DNA of 64,000 nucleotides from Atrina japonica (GCA_030159075.1 BROG01000044.1:682001-746000), one strand, 5' to 3'. Positions 1-11,100 are shown, counted from the first letter of the stretch. A program made the numbers and translations. The notes: a model not told the origin generated them from the letters alone.

Positions 1-265
1 TTACACCTAGGCCTACAATTACAAACCAGCATTATTGAATGAAAACACTGTATATAGTCCTTACAGTGGTTTTTAGAATAGGTAGGGGACAAATAATGTA
101 AAGCAGCAAACAAAGATGTATAGGTGAGCTTGATGTGTAGATAGAAATCAGAAGATGACTTAATACACAACTTTTCATGAATATACTGCAAATAGAATAT
201 GTCTGAAAGGACTGATATGTAAAACTAAGCATTTAAAATTGACCATATTATACATTGTACTATAC

Positions 266-496
266 CTTTGTAGTCGGTGTGTATTTATCTGACCAAAGTG
301 AAAATTCAGTACCAGGCTTTTGTTTTTCTGAGTTTTGTCTTTTGTCCATTCTACCTGTAGAATTGTGCTGGGTTGTACTAGCAGAAAATCCGCCAAAAGA
401 ACTTGCTTTATCTTTCTGTTTGAGTGATCCAGATGACATCTCACTGTTAAAGCAGTCAAAGTTACCAAATGCTGAAGCAACCCACTGCACTGGTTT
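266..496 (-). CDS. RAD17: RAD17-like checkpoint clamp loader, N-terminal exon
   Basis: An internal coding exon of 77 codons, read on the minus strand from 496 to 266. It follows an acceptor ending ATTCCAG and stops at an AAAG|GTATAG donor; both ends are phase 0. It starts KPVQWVASAFGNFDCF and ends LWSDKYTPTTK. Known RAD17 proteins begin with a WV..SF..F motif and, some 65-75 residues later, carry a W-DKY-P motif just before the AAA+ ATPase domain; both appear here in the right order and spacing. RAD17 with RFC2-5 loads the 9-1-1 clamp at damaged DNA in the nucleus. The Walker A region is not in the window and would lie to the left. Another RFC-like large subunit such as ATAD5 or CHTF18 is the main alternative, because they share the W-DKY-P motif. 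Confidence 0.55.
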
Positions 497-557
497 CTGG
501 AATGTTGAATTTCAACATACATGTATGAGAAGCTTACGATCACAGTACTATATATAA

Positions 558-754
558 TGCAGGGGTTCAGAATTCTCCAAGTCAGAAGTCCAGAAGTCAG
601 AGGGACTTGCCTCATCTGTATTCATTTAATTTTACTGTATAACTTATTAACACAATTCAGCACAGACTTTGAAATTTCTTAATTGGAACTTGCCAGAAAA
701 ATTACTCTCCTTGTCCCGGACTTGAGTGTCTAAAAAAATAATTTTGAACCCGTA
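558..754. repeat. Dispersed element, agtcc family, copy 1
   Basis: Starts aggggttcagaatt and ends aattttgaaccc, so the ends are inverted repeats. Inside are several inverted copies of agtcc/ggact. A second copy lies at 9822-10060 with the same order of segments, which identifies it as a dispersed non-autonomous element rather than unique DNA. Confidence 0.6.
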
Positions 755-1747
755 AATGGATTTTCAGCCCTATCATAGGGGCTTGAAAAAAGGCCCCATT
801 CCTGATACAAAAAAAGATGTGTTTGTGAAATACAAATGCCCCCAGTCGAAACACATTTTTGCAATGTCCTACATTTTGACTCCCACCCCACCCACCCCAG
901 GGGCATGTGATGTCAGTGAAGTGTGAGCTACCATTGGATAAACTTAACAGTCCAAGTTTGGTTACTGTATCACAATCAAAACTTGAAATATTACACTTTA
1001 TATGTAAGCGGGACGGAATTATAGACAGACAATCAGATAGACAATCCAAACACTATATGCCCCCGATGGACCTTTCAGACCGGGGGGCATTAAGAAAATG
1101 TGTTTTTTACAAATTTGCAGTAAAAATTTCACAATTAAAGTCAAATAAAAATAAATTTGATGAGATTCTTGTATTTTCAAACAGTTTTATGTATTTTTAT
1201 ATTTCCTAATTTCAATAAAATATTGCTAAAATTCCAATTCAAAAGTCCAACACCTCATTCCCATAAAGGTATGGAAATCTCTGTAATACAAATGTTTTTG
1301 CAGGACTAGTTCTATTGGCAGCTAATGTAACCACTGGCTAACTTTTCCTAAATTGACATGGGTAAATAAAATTAATTTTGGCTACAAAATATTCTCTATA
1401 ATATACCCATATTCTGGGGCACTGTACATTCATTTGAAACAGTGAAATTGATTATCTTTATCTTATCTACAAAATCTAATTACAATAGTATGACAACAAC
1501 TTAATACATATTTGAATCAATCACCCCCCAAATAACTGAAGAGACTAAAAGCCGAATTTGGATATATTGAACCAAAGGTGAATTTTTCATTTAAATAAAC
1601 AGGGTTTCAAAATAATCTGGTTACATGGTAATAAAGAAATTTTGCCAGGGAAACAATATCATTTCAAATTAAATGGTACTTCAATGTAACAGGGTTTCAT
1701 ATTAAGTGGGTTTGATTGTATATTGACCCTCGTAATAGTGATCACAA

Positions 1748-1839
1748 TTAACTCATAAACCTCTGAAAAACAATGGACTATTCTGTAAATCAATGGCTTA
1801 GACCAGTTCAAATGTGTCTTTAGGGGTGAATGAGATAAA
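1748..1839 (-). repeat. 90-bp TTAACTCAT inverted-repeat element, copy a
   Basis: Short element with ttaactcat ends and a core that reads aatcaatggcttagacc and tgtctttagggg. The same core recurs at 31089-31180, 44226-44311, 57984-58074 and 63752-63845, and in variant form at 35583-35673 and 57361-57452. Confidence 0.6.
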
Positions 1840-1881
1840 CCGACATCATGTTACCATGTGTACACCTTTAATTTGACTTAC

Positions 1882-2040
1882 CTTTGAACTCATCACCTGT
1901 AAATCTGAGTTCTGTCTTTTCCGTTTTTTATCCATTTTAACTGGAGAGTCAGTGAGATCTACTACATCTTTGTTATCACCGGAACCATCAGCATCCCCAC
2001 GATGATGCCACATAGTTCTTAACGTTTTCTGTTTCTTTAT
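1882..2040 (-). CDS. Upstream coding exon of the RAD17-like gene (acidic/basic, SUMO-interaction-like motif)
   Basis: A minus-strand exon of exactly 53 codons between a TTTTCAG acceptor and an AAAG|GTAAGT consensus donor, phase 0 on both sides, so it joins the 266-496 exon in frame. The translation includes MWHHRGDADGSGDNK, then DVVDLTDSP, then KMDKKRKRQNSD. VVDLTD followed by acid and serine resembles a SUMO-interacting motif, and KKRKR looks like a nuclear localisation signal, which fits a nuclear DNA-damage protein. An internal ATG in the first third of the exon could be the initiator. I do not recognise this segment in vertebrate RAD17, so it may be a lineage-specific N-terminal extension, or this exon may belong to another gene. 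Confidence 0.5.
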
Positions 2041-2120
2041 CTGAAAATTTTTTATATCTTTACAATAATTCAAAATAAATATCCAATTTAAAAGTTGGTT
2101 TTTTTTTTTTATTTTTAATA

Positions 2121-2310
2121 GTGTTTTACGCCACAATCAACAATTTTTCGCACAGTTATATGGTGACGCCCAGCTTTTATTGGTGGAGGCCTAGGAGAGA
2201 ACCCAGTTACAATGTACCTGGGAAGAGACCACCGGCCTTCCCCAAGTATACTGGAAAAAGGCCGATTGTCTCTTCCCGTATACACTGTAACCATGTTCTC
2301 TCCTCCACCA
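2121..2310 (-). repeat. tRNA-derived SINE tail fragment folded back on itself
   Basis: The left part carries the gttttacgccacaatcaaca tail shared with the SINE copies at 18055, 47578 and 52190. Positions 2181-2237 and 2260-2310 are imperfect inverted copies of one another (gagagaaccc...gggaagagac against gtctcttccc...gttctctcc), giving a hairpin of about 50-bp arms. The tRNA head of the SINE is missing. Confidence 0.6.
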
Positions 2311-2333
2311 AGAAAACTGCCTGTAAGTTGATA

Positions 2334-2522
2334 CAGTGGAACCTGTCTGGAGAGACCACCCTCTTTGCCACTTGAATGTAGTCACATCAGACAAGTGATC
2401 ACTCAAATGAGGATTTAATTTATATCAATATTTAATTGAATGGATTTTTTTTAATGTTGTCTTAAATTAAAAGACAGGTGGACTTTCAAGACAGAAATCT
2501 CTCATGACAGGTTTTACTGTAC
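2334..2522. repeat. GTCTC-type inverted-repeat element, copy 1
   Basis: Bounded by tacagtggaacctgtc at the left and gacaggttttactgta at the right. Inside, gagaccacc and gacaggtgg modules alternate in both orientations. Other copies are at 2677, 14565, 30330, 32375, 56297, 57092 and 60713. Confidence 0.65.
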
Positions 2523-2579
2523 AATGATTAATGCACATTACTATTAATTTTTTACTAAGTATCTAATTACCAGACCAAC

Positions 2580-2669
2580 CTTATAATGGGCCATTAAATC
2601 CAGCTGACAGTAGACACAAAAAAGTTCTTTGTATATTTTTGCTGGAAGCAGATTTGCTCCCAATTCCAT
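2580..2669 (-). CDS. Possible first coding exon of the RAD17-like gene (Cys-x2-Cys peptide)
   Basis: On the minus strand an ATG at 2669 opens 30 codons that end in MAHYK at a weak GTTGGT donor, phase 0, so it would join the 1882-2040 exon in frame. The peptide contains CVYCQLDLMAH, which with WHH in the next exon could form a small zinc-binding site. Against it: the donor is non-consensus and the ATG lies only a few bases from a repeat element that begins at 2677. I do not recognise the peptide. Confidence 0.22.
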
Positions 2670-2676
2670 ATTAATA

Positions 2677-2863
2677 CAGTGGAACCTGTCCTGAGAGACC
2701 ATCCCAGACCCTTCTGATACTGAAATGTGGTCTTATAAAACAGTGGTCTCTCAAAAAAAGTTTTATCTAATGGATTATTTAACCAAGTGTTTTTCAGAAT
2801 GTGGTCTCAGAAGACAGGTGGTGTTTTATGAGAGTAGTCGCTCCAAACAGGTTCCACTGTACT
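2677..2863. repeat. GTCTC-type inverted-repeat element, copy 2
   Basis: Runs from tacagtggaacctgtcc to aacaggttccactgta with the same internal order as the copy at 56297, including the ggattatttaacca module. The ends form a near-perfect terminal inverted repeat. Confidence 0.7.
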
Positions 2864-3069
2864 TTACATGACGATAGATCATCTACATATCTGAATGCCT
2901 CAGTATTCAGTATGCTTGGATAGACTAACAGGGTAAAATGAGTTACACAACATACATGTATGCAAGTTCTGCCAAAATTTATTTTGCTCAATGCACTTAC
3001 ATGAAGCAGGACTTCTAAAAATATCTATCTGCCCTCCACTGACAGATGAAAAGTGAAAGCAGACCAGGG

Positions 3070-4230
3070 CTCAACATTAACTTTAAAAAGAAATTTATTT
3101 ATTTTTTTTTTTACTTTTACCTAATTTTACTACACCCTGACCCCAACATCACTAGACCTGAAAATCGGTTAATCATATCTATAGATATCTCTCTTCCAGA
3201 GTTTTTTATCCTACTTAATTAGGGTATGCTTCATCTAAATTATTTTAATGATCAAACCACTATATTTTAGTTTTAATAAGTTGGTAAAATATAGCTCAAA
3301 TATCTCCAACTTTTAAATTGCCCGACGAATCGATACAAGCAGTAGGACTTGTGTATATCTATGTCTCATTTTTTAGCTTTTGCTGCCACCATTAAATGCT
3401 ATTTACTGCTTTTTGTGAGCAAACAATATGTGTGAAAACAAATAAGAACAGAAAGAAATTAATGAATTATGCATGATTTGAAATAATTCCATATAATCTC
3501 TAGAGTAGTGCATTGCCTACTAACTCTAATAAGTATCTTGGAATACAAGTATATTTTGTTACAGTATAAAAACCTGACATGTCATTGCAGTTGTGTGCAA
3601 GTAAATTATCCTCAAATTAGTACACTAATGTATGTGATGCTGATTGTTCCAGATTTATAATTTATCAAGAACAAAATTAAAACTGAATGACACGTTAGCA
3701 GGTAAATGCCTATGGGCAATATTATTTATAGAATTCAAGAAACAAGTATGTATGATTATGAAATTTTCTTTTCGGCCTAATTATTGTAAAAATAAATTCT
3801 GATTTCTGTTCTGCCCTTTGCTTTCATTGATACACATCATCCTCTAGTTATGCCTCGACTACTATAGAAGCATCGTCAGTCACTCAGTGTAATCAGTATT
3901 ATCGATAGTTATCGTAAGTTGTTCTGCTTTAAAAGAGATATCGTGACTAAATTAAACAAAACTATCAAAAATAACCAAAACTATTATCTATTTATGCCCA
4001 GTTAATTTTAACATATATGCCTAGGCTTGGCTAGTGAAACTGCACAAAGCACATGTTGATTTTATGACATACTTTCGGTTTCACTTTCAATCTGAATTTT
4101 TTACGGGTCCATAGAATTACCGAAAAGACGCACCAATTACGGAATGACGGGACATGTAACTGGATTGAAGCTCCTTTCATCGTAAATAAATTTTGTTATG
4201 TATTATTTATTTTAAATGTTAATAATATAG
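3070..4230. repeat. Left copy of a diverged local duplication
   Basis: Segments recur in the same order about 1.7-1.8 kb to the right at 4890-5905: aaatatctccaacttttaaattg, then acaagcagtaggactt, then gacacgtt-gcaggtaaat, then caaaaataaccaaaa, then cacaaagcacatgt, then ttgttatgtatta. Order and orientation are kept and the intervening sequence has drifted, so this is an old tandem segmental duplication. No coding exon was found in either copy. Confidence 0.6.
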
Positions 4231-4889
4231 TTTTTACATTCAATTAAAAGATATTTTGTCGGTATTGTCATGTATTTACTATCTAGCTTTTCATATTTAA
4301 AACAATAATCAAACATTCAGTGTGATATAAAAACCTGACGTAACTATCATCCAGTTTGTATCAAAATTCCTTGAACAGTTTGGCATCTCACATTGAAACT
4401 AGATTTCTATCTTATGTTGTTATATAAATAATCTAAAAATGACTCAAAACATTATCTGATGTGTCATGGGTCCAGTGGCTTAATGCGACATTGTAATGTT
4501 TACCATTTTTCCGGTTATTTTATATACCAATCTCTCAACCATTGTGCGTATTAGACACTATTACAATATATGGCGACCCAAAATTGATGAAATGAAAGTA
4601 AGTCTATACTGCATATATCAACGACATATTTATTATCAGAAATCACCGGTAATGTAAATAAAAAATCCCACTATCGGTCGGAAATTACAAAAAGAAGAAA
4701 ATGGTTTTTTAACAACGAATTTTTTTTAATAATTTCGATCTTCAATCTCATTTGAAGTGATATTTTTAACCCGATGCAATCGGGCTATTTACACAACTTA
4801 TACTAGACCTGACAAGTCTTTTACTAGTCAGGGGTCGGTCGGACCGATTTAGTGTCATGAGCCCGCCAAGAAAAAATTTTGTTTTGGTC

Positions 4890-5905
4890 AATGCCTGCAA
4901 ATTTATTTATTTTTTTTTTTCTCTTTTACCTACTTGTACAAGCCCTATCCCCCAGCATAATAGGAAGGAAAATTGATTAATTTTCATTGGTTTTAGGATT
5001 ATTTTGCTGTCAGAGATTATTTACATGTTACACATCAAATTATTTCAGACATCAGTGCCACTGGACCTTAGATTGTAGTGTTTCTGCAAATATCTCCAAC
5101 TTTTAAATTGTTGCATCAGTTATATTTATACAAGCAGTAGGACTTATACAATGTACCTCACAGACTGAGAATTTATGGGTAGCCATACGGAAATGACTAG
5201 CTGAATTTGTGAGCAACAGTTGTGTGAATGGAATCAATAGATATCCTGAATTAGTGCACTACAGTTGTGGGAATAGATATCCTGAATTAGTGCATTGCAG
5301 TTGTGTGAATAGATATCTTGAATTAGTGCACTACATCATGTGTGAATAGATATCCTGAATTAGTGCATTGCAGTTGTGTGAATAGATATCTTGAATTAGT
5401 GCACTAATGTTGTGTGAATAGATATATCCTCTTAATTACTTATTAGCGAACATCCAATTATCAACTGGTTGACACGTTTACAGGTAAATAGCCTATGGGC
5501 ATATTAATTATTGAGGGTGTTGATGATTAATAACGATCGTCTCTCGTCTCACTGATTGGCATTTTATAGGCTAGGTAGTGTATGTCATGTGGCATACCCT
5601 TGGATCATCGATGATTAGAAGCATGATACCAGCCATCAGAAATAGTTATTACAACATTTTACGGTCTAAAAAGATATTTGTAATGTACTTCAACAACAAC
5701 AAAAATAACCAAAAAATTATTATTTTATTTATAATCAAACATGCAAGGTATTTCCCTCAAGGTCTAAACTGTCACAAAGCACATGTAATGGCAGACATAC
5801 TTACAGAAGTAGTAAAAACGGAACTGGACCGGACCGAACTGGTATTTAAATTATTGAAACTGAATTGTTTTTTAATCATAAATAAAGTTGTTATGTATTA
5901 AAAAA
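4890..5905. repeat. Right copy of a diverged local duplication
   Basis: Partner of 3070-4230. This copy has also gained a small tandem array of about 36 bp (gaatagatatcctgaattag) at roughly 5215-5425, absent from the left copy, so the array arose after the duplication. Confidence 0.6.
5215..5425. repeat. 36-bp minisatellite
   Basis: About six tandem units built on gaatagatatcctgaattag followed by tgcattgcagttgtgt. The units sit inside the right copy of the local duplication. Confidence 0.75.
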
Positions 5906-6960
5906 AAACAAATAATAAATTGCAAAATTCATTGCAATATAAAAATTAAAAGGCTTGCAGTTGGCTAAGTAATTAAACAAAACAAGGAAAATATTCAGAA
6001 GTTTAAAAAACTTTATTTTAAAAATCTAAACCAGCTAAAAAATTCGGAATCTCAAGTTGTGGCATAGCATTTAAACTGATTTGTGTCAACATGCATTACT
6101 AAATTTTACAACATGAGACTGTAACAAATGACTCAAACATCATTTTGATATCCCAACATGGTGTGTACATGTATAATGTCATGTATTAAAACTTCAAAAT
6201 AATGCTACCAGTATCTATTCCAAACACAACATTGTGTTCAAAGACAACTAGAAAAGTGAATTTAAAAGTGTGATATAATATTGCGATCATATTATTGACA
6301 ATTGTTCCATTTAGATGCATAAAAATGTCATTTGTCCCAGAAAAAATCCCTTGTTATTTCGGAAAAATATGGTATGTATGCACAATGCAAGTTTTAAATT
6401 TAATCGCGAGATATTTTCATAATTTCGAGAACGACAATGCCCATTTCGAAAAACTATACGCAATTTCATTACCCAGACAAATTTTAATTTGACACGACTG
6501 CTGATAGCTACCGCGAAATTACGCGTAAATAAAGTTCTTGCAAATAAAACTGGATTTTCAGTAATTTACTATCCAAATAGATACCGTGCATCATACATCA
6601 TTACATGTAACATCATACGCCAGATTTCCGAAAATACAAATACCGAGATACAATGGGACCCAAGATGTAATGGAGACTACAGTTGGCCGTTTTAAAATAA
6701 AATTCCCGAGCCCCAATGCTGCGAATGCCAAGATCAAGCCAGTTCAAGCTGTGCCAGTGTGAGTGTCTGGTTGAGGTTTGAACAGACATACACTTTGTCA
6801 CTTACTAGGTTAGGACCAATAATGACAATTTAGACAGCCTGTCTACCTAAATACCCGTGACAAAACACTTAAATGAGCTATTTTACCATTTTCAGACAAT
6901 AAGACAAAGTAGTAAAGCACTATGTCGTTTCCACTCTCAGAGACTGTAATCTCGTTGCTT
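5906..6960. other. Intergenic stretch with no recognised gene
   Basis: AT-rich sequence with short open frames only. I see no splice-supported exon, RNA gene or repeat family member here apart from simple runs. Confidence 0.5.
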
Positions 6961-6967
6961 TGAAATG

Positions 6968-6978
6968 GCCGCCATGTT
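6968..6978 (-). promoter_or_regulatory. YY1-like site in a possible promoter
   Basis: gccgccatgtt is the reverse complement of the AAcATGGCGGC YY1 motif that often sits at or just after transcription starts of housekeeping genes. Good splice donors follow at 7188 (CAAG|GTAGGT) and 7240 (CTTG|GTGAGT), so this could be the 5' noncoding exon of TMEM69, whose coding exon has a clear acceptor at 8853-8854. This is inference; no transcript evidence is available. Confidence 0.3.
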
Positions 6979-7439
6979 GCACGGAAAACGCTTTAGTGCA
7001 ATATCATTGAGAAAAAAAACAGAGTTGGAAAAAAACACGTAAACATACTTAGAATAGCACACAGTCTTGTTATCTAATGAAAAAATAAGTTAATCATTTT
7101 ATTTAATAATATATGCAAATCTTGAAAAGTTAGAAGGTTATATTTATTTGAAATGTCATAAGCGACTAAAAACCGAAATTCACCAAGGTAGGTAACTCCT
7201 GGATGTATTGAAGGACACCGAAATCAAATACTGATCTTGGTGAGTAATTTTGTGATTTCGACTGCATCCGTGTATTGTAGCTCTTTAATAAGAACGGTAA
7301 GGTTCAGAAATTAGGCGTATTACGTATAAGATATTCAAATGTGCAGTGACAGGATAGCTGAACATTAACAATAAAACTTGAACTTAAAATTTCTATCATC
7401 AACATTGACAACTGTCAACAATCATCGAGACTTGAGTGA

Positions 7440-8690
7440 TTCACTGATTGACTGTATTTTTCATCAACCATCACAGAACCATTAACTGTATTTTTCACAT
7501 CAACTGTCATACAACTTTTAATTATATTTGTCATCACACAACCATTAACTGTATTTGTCATCATCAACTGTCACAACATTAAATGTATCCGTCTTCATCA
7601 ACAACCACAGCCATTAACTGTTCTTGTCGTAATCAACTGTAACACTACCGTTGACTATATTTGTCCTCATACAACCATCACAAACAATTGACTGTATTTG
7701 TCATCATCAGCCATCATAACTATTGTAGTATTGACTGTATTTGTCCTCATCAACCACCACAACCGTTGACTATATTTGTCCTCATCAACCATCACAAACC
7801 ATTGACTTCATTTGTCATCATCAGCCATCACAACCATTGACTGTATTTGTCACCATCAGCCATCACAACCATTGACTATATTTGTCCTCATCAACCATCA
7901 CTCATCCATTAACTATTTGTCATCAACAATTAACTATATTTGTCATTATCAATTGTCACACTACCATTGACTGTATTTGTCATCATCAGCCATCACACTA
8001 CAATTAACTGTATTTGTCATAGCCAATCATCACACAACCATTTACTATATTTGTCATCATTAACCATCACACTACAATTAACTGTATTTGTCATCATTAA
8101 CCATCACACTACAATTAACTGTATTTGTCATCATTAACCATCACACTACAATTAACTGTATTTGTCATCATTAACCATCACACTACAATTAACTGTATTT
8201 GTCATCATTAACCATCACACTACAATTAACTGTATTTGTCATCATTAACCATCACACTACAATTAACTGTATTTGTCATCATAAACCCATCACACTACAA
8301 TTAACTGTATTTGTCATCATTAACCATCACACTACAATTAACTGTATTTGTCATCATTAACCATCACACTACAATTAACTGTATTTGTCATCATTAACCA
8401 TCACACTACAATTAACTGTATTTGTCATCATTAACCATCACACACAATTAACTGTATTTGTCATCATTAACCATCACACTACAATTAACTATATTTGTCA
8501 TCATTAACCATCACTACAATTAACTGTATTTGTCATCATTAACCATCACACTACAATTAACTGTATTTGTCATCATTAACCATCACATAAGCATTAACTG
8601 TATTTGTCAACATTAACCATCACACAACCATTAACTGTATTTGACATCAACATCACACAAACATTAACTGTCATCACAATACAGACCACT
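7440..8690. repeat. 37-bp minisatellite upstream of TMEM69
   Basis: Tandem units of taaccatcacactacaatt plus aactgtatttgtcatcat, exactly 37 bp apart in the central block (about 8040-8570, nearly identical units) and degenerate on both flanks. Roughly 30 or more units in total. The array ends about 165 bp before the acceptor of the TMEM69 coding exon. Confidence 0.9.
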
Positions 8691-8945
8691 TGTCATAGAC
8701 ACTATGATATATGTCTTAATTAAGTATCATGTCTTATAACCTATACTATAAATGGGGAAAATGTGAAACAAAGTCAAACTTGTAATGTAATTTTGTCGCT
8801 GCTTTGGTATATGTACATGTATATACTCTTACCTACTTCTGATTATCTTTTCAGATACATATGTACTTCAGTAGTATAGATGACATTCAACATGCTATGA
8901 AGCTTATCTGGTAGACTCTTGCTTTCCTGGCCTCTGACAATAAAC

Positions 8946-9689
8946 ATGTTTGGTCTCAAAAAATCTGCTCAGTGCTTTAAGCAGTCAGTTGTTGCATGTT
9001 CCAGCATAGTTAATGCATCCTCTGTTAGAGGATTAAAGCATGTTGTGACTAGCAGAGCATTCAATACAAAATATGTGTGTCTCTCAGCTCCTGTATCATT
9101 AAAGAGTAATTTTGTGCCACAGAAAACTAGTGCTCCATATTTGTCAAGTAACTGTGTCCAGAAACGAGGCTTTTACGAAGACAACAAAACAAAGTCGTTG
9201 GCCATTATTGACAATTTGAAAGAGTTAAAATCATCTCCACTTCCCGCATTAGCACTCGGATTTGCAGGACTTATACCATTTGTGGCTGCACCTGGATATA
9301 TGATAATGAGCCAGATGTACATGTCACAGATTGCTTTTGCACAAATGACATATGGAGCTACCATACTTTCATTTCTTGGAGGAGTACGCTGGGGATTTGC
9401 TGTTCCAGAAGAAAGTAACTTGCAACCCGATTGGGTAAACCTAGGATTTAGTGTGGTTCCGTCACTCATTGCGTGGGTTGGACTTCTACTTCCAGATCCT
9501 GCCTCTCTGTTTACAGTAATGTTTGGATTAGCTGGTGCTGGATATTATGACATGGTGACCTGGGGTTATCCCCCTTGGTTCAAAGGCCTTCGATTTTCCT
9601 TGACAATTGTTGCTGTGATTTCATTATGGACAACTTTTATGTGCAAAATATTAATTAAAAGCCAAGAAGATGAAGAATCAACTTCATAA
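8946..9689 (+). CDS. TMEM69: TMEM69 family (DUF3429) mitochondrial membrane protein
   Basis: Intact single-exon reading frame of 247 codons plus TAA, the same length as I recall for human TMEM69. I start at the ATG at 8946 (AAAC before it); the open frame extends left only to a TTG after a TGA at 8898. The first 90 residues are basic and hydroxylated with few acids, like a mitochondrial presequence. From about residue 95 the DUF3429 core follows, with LGFAGLIPFVAAPGY, AFAQMTYGATILSFLGGVRW, PDWVNLGFSVVPSLIAWVG and PPWFKGLRF, each matching the family signature. About five hydrophobic spans indicate an integral membrane protein, probably of the mitochondrial inner membrane. The molecular function is poorly known. 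A TTTTCAG acceptor at 8848-8854 implies an upstream noncoding exon. Confidence 0.88.
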   Translation: MFGLKKSAQCFKQSVVACSSIVNASSVRGLKHVVTSRAFNTKYVCLSAPVSLKSNFVPQKTSAPYLSSNCVQKRGFYEDNKTKSLAIIDNLKELKSSPLPALALGFAGLIPFVAAPGYMIMSQMYMSQIAFAQMTYGATILSFLGGVRWGFAVPEESNLQPDWVNLGFSVVPSLIAWVGLLLPDPASLFTVMFGLAGAGYYDMVTWGYPPWFKGLRFSLTIVAVISLWTTFMCKILIKSQEDEESTS

Positions 9690-11100
9690 TGTATTAGACA
9701 CTTAAACGTGAAAAATTTCTGTTGTACCTGAATGTTTACAAGTTTTATTGATTTATTTGTATTACCAGATAGTAAATATGCTACAACACAGATTTTTGTT
9801 TAGATTTAATACTTCTCATGCAGGGGTTCAAAATTCCCCAAGTCCAAAGTCCTGGATTTAGTTAATTCAGGTTCGAACTTGGCATTTAGAAATACAAGAA
9901 GTCCAAGGGACTTGCCTCAACTGCATTCCTTTTATTTTTACTGTATTACTTATTAACAAAATTAAGCACAGACATTGAAATTTCTAAATTGGACTTGCCA
10001 GAAATTGAAACTCCGAGTCCCGGACTTGAGTATCTAAAAAATAATTTTGAACTCTTGTCATCGTTGCTAAGTGGTAAGAGTGGTGACTTTGCAAGAAAAG
10101 CAGGTTATCTGGGTTCAATGTCATGTCATACTTGACACCTTTCAATTTAGGTAATGACATGGTCTAAATGCATGGTCTAAATTGTGGACATTATGGATGT
10201 AATTTTCTCCTCTTGTTGTCTTGTGGATGATGTATCCATAGAAAAGACAAATTATTGGTAGAATATCAAAAAAATGTACAAGTAAAAGCAAAATGATGAT
10301 CTTTTATTTTGGTTTTGGATTTAAAAAAAATCTGATTTTAAAAATAACCAAACTAATCTACTTTGTATTCATACATGAATCTTTGGTGGATCAAGAGGGG
10401 ATGGGGGGGGAGTTGAAGTGCTTGCAACATCTTAATTGTGTCACTAAAAAGATAGAAATTGTGGAAATTTTCTTCAATGTCGAATAAAATCAGTAACATG
10501 GAATTATAATAAGGTTTACATTAATGTACATTGTATATACCTGGAAATATTTGTTCCCGTTTAATTTTCGCTATCCTTGCCCTTAGATGGGAGGGCAAAG
10601 TTAAAATGAAATCAAAATTTCTAAGCGTAAAACAGACAAACATACATGTACTATCTATGAGACTGTTGATTAAGGGTGAATGTCGTAAAAGATAAAAAGT
10701 AATCATGGGCAAAAACTATGTCCAGGTATACACTACACAGGCTTGTAAAATTCCAGTTTTCTTTTGGAAGGGGTGCTCCCTAAATTTCCAAACTTTTTAC
10801 AGTTTTAAATTGAAAATATTTTAAACACACCATACTGAATTATAGATATGAAAGTAAAGAAAAATAATTTTAGTCTCAATCTTTTCAAGATGTTCTTGTT
10901 AGCCACATTTGATGTTAATGGGTCAAGAGGCAAAGCTAGCTAGCTAGACATTTTAAATTCCATTTCAGACTACATGTCTGGTACAGTGATACTTGTCAAG
11001 CAAGAAAATTAAAACTTTCAATGATCGTTGATCCCCAAATGGAATCCATTAGCTGTATGTGTAACTAGCTAAATTCAAAACTAAGAAGAAACTGCTAAAG
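9690..11100. other. Intergenic stretch: TMEM69 3' flank and repeats
   Basis: Holds the 3' UTR of TMEM69 (no canonical AATAAA seen close to the stop), the second agtcc-family element at 9822-10060, and a tacctgg...ccaggta bounded element near 10525-10740 related to elements at 12563, 17275 and 63600. No coding exon seen. Confidence 0.5.
9822..10060. repeat. Dispersed element, agtcc family, copy 2
   Basis: Same segment order as 558-754: caggggttcaaaattc, internal gggacttgcctcaactg, ggacttgccagaa, cccggacttgagt and terminal aattttgaac. Confidence 0.65.

Larger units (their letters stand above)
497..1881 (-). other. Intron of the RAD17-like gene with repeat fragments
   Basis: An intron of about 1.4 kb between two phase-0 exons. 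It holds a dispersed element at 558-754, a repeat end with a gccccc/gggggc inverted pair near 836-1092, a T-rich element near 1560-1720 and a 90-bp inverted-repeat element at 1748-1839. No further exon is visible. Confidence 0.5.

Noticed and set aside
702..1049. 115-codon minus-strand frame
   Set aside because: It covers dispersed repeat ends and lies within the intron between two supported exons.
8919..8945. Longer N-terminus for TMEM69 starting at 8919
   Set aside because: The first codon there is TTG, not ATG. The ATG at 8946 has a good context and gives the family's usual length.
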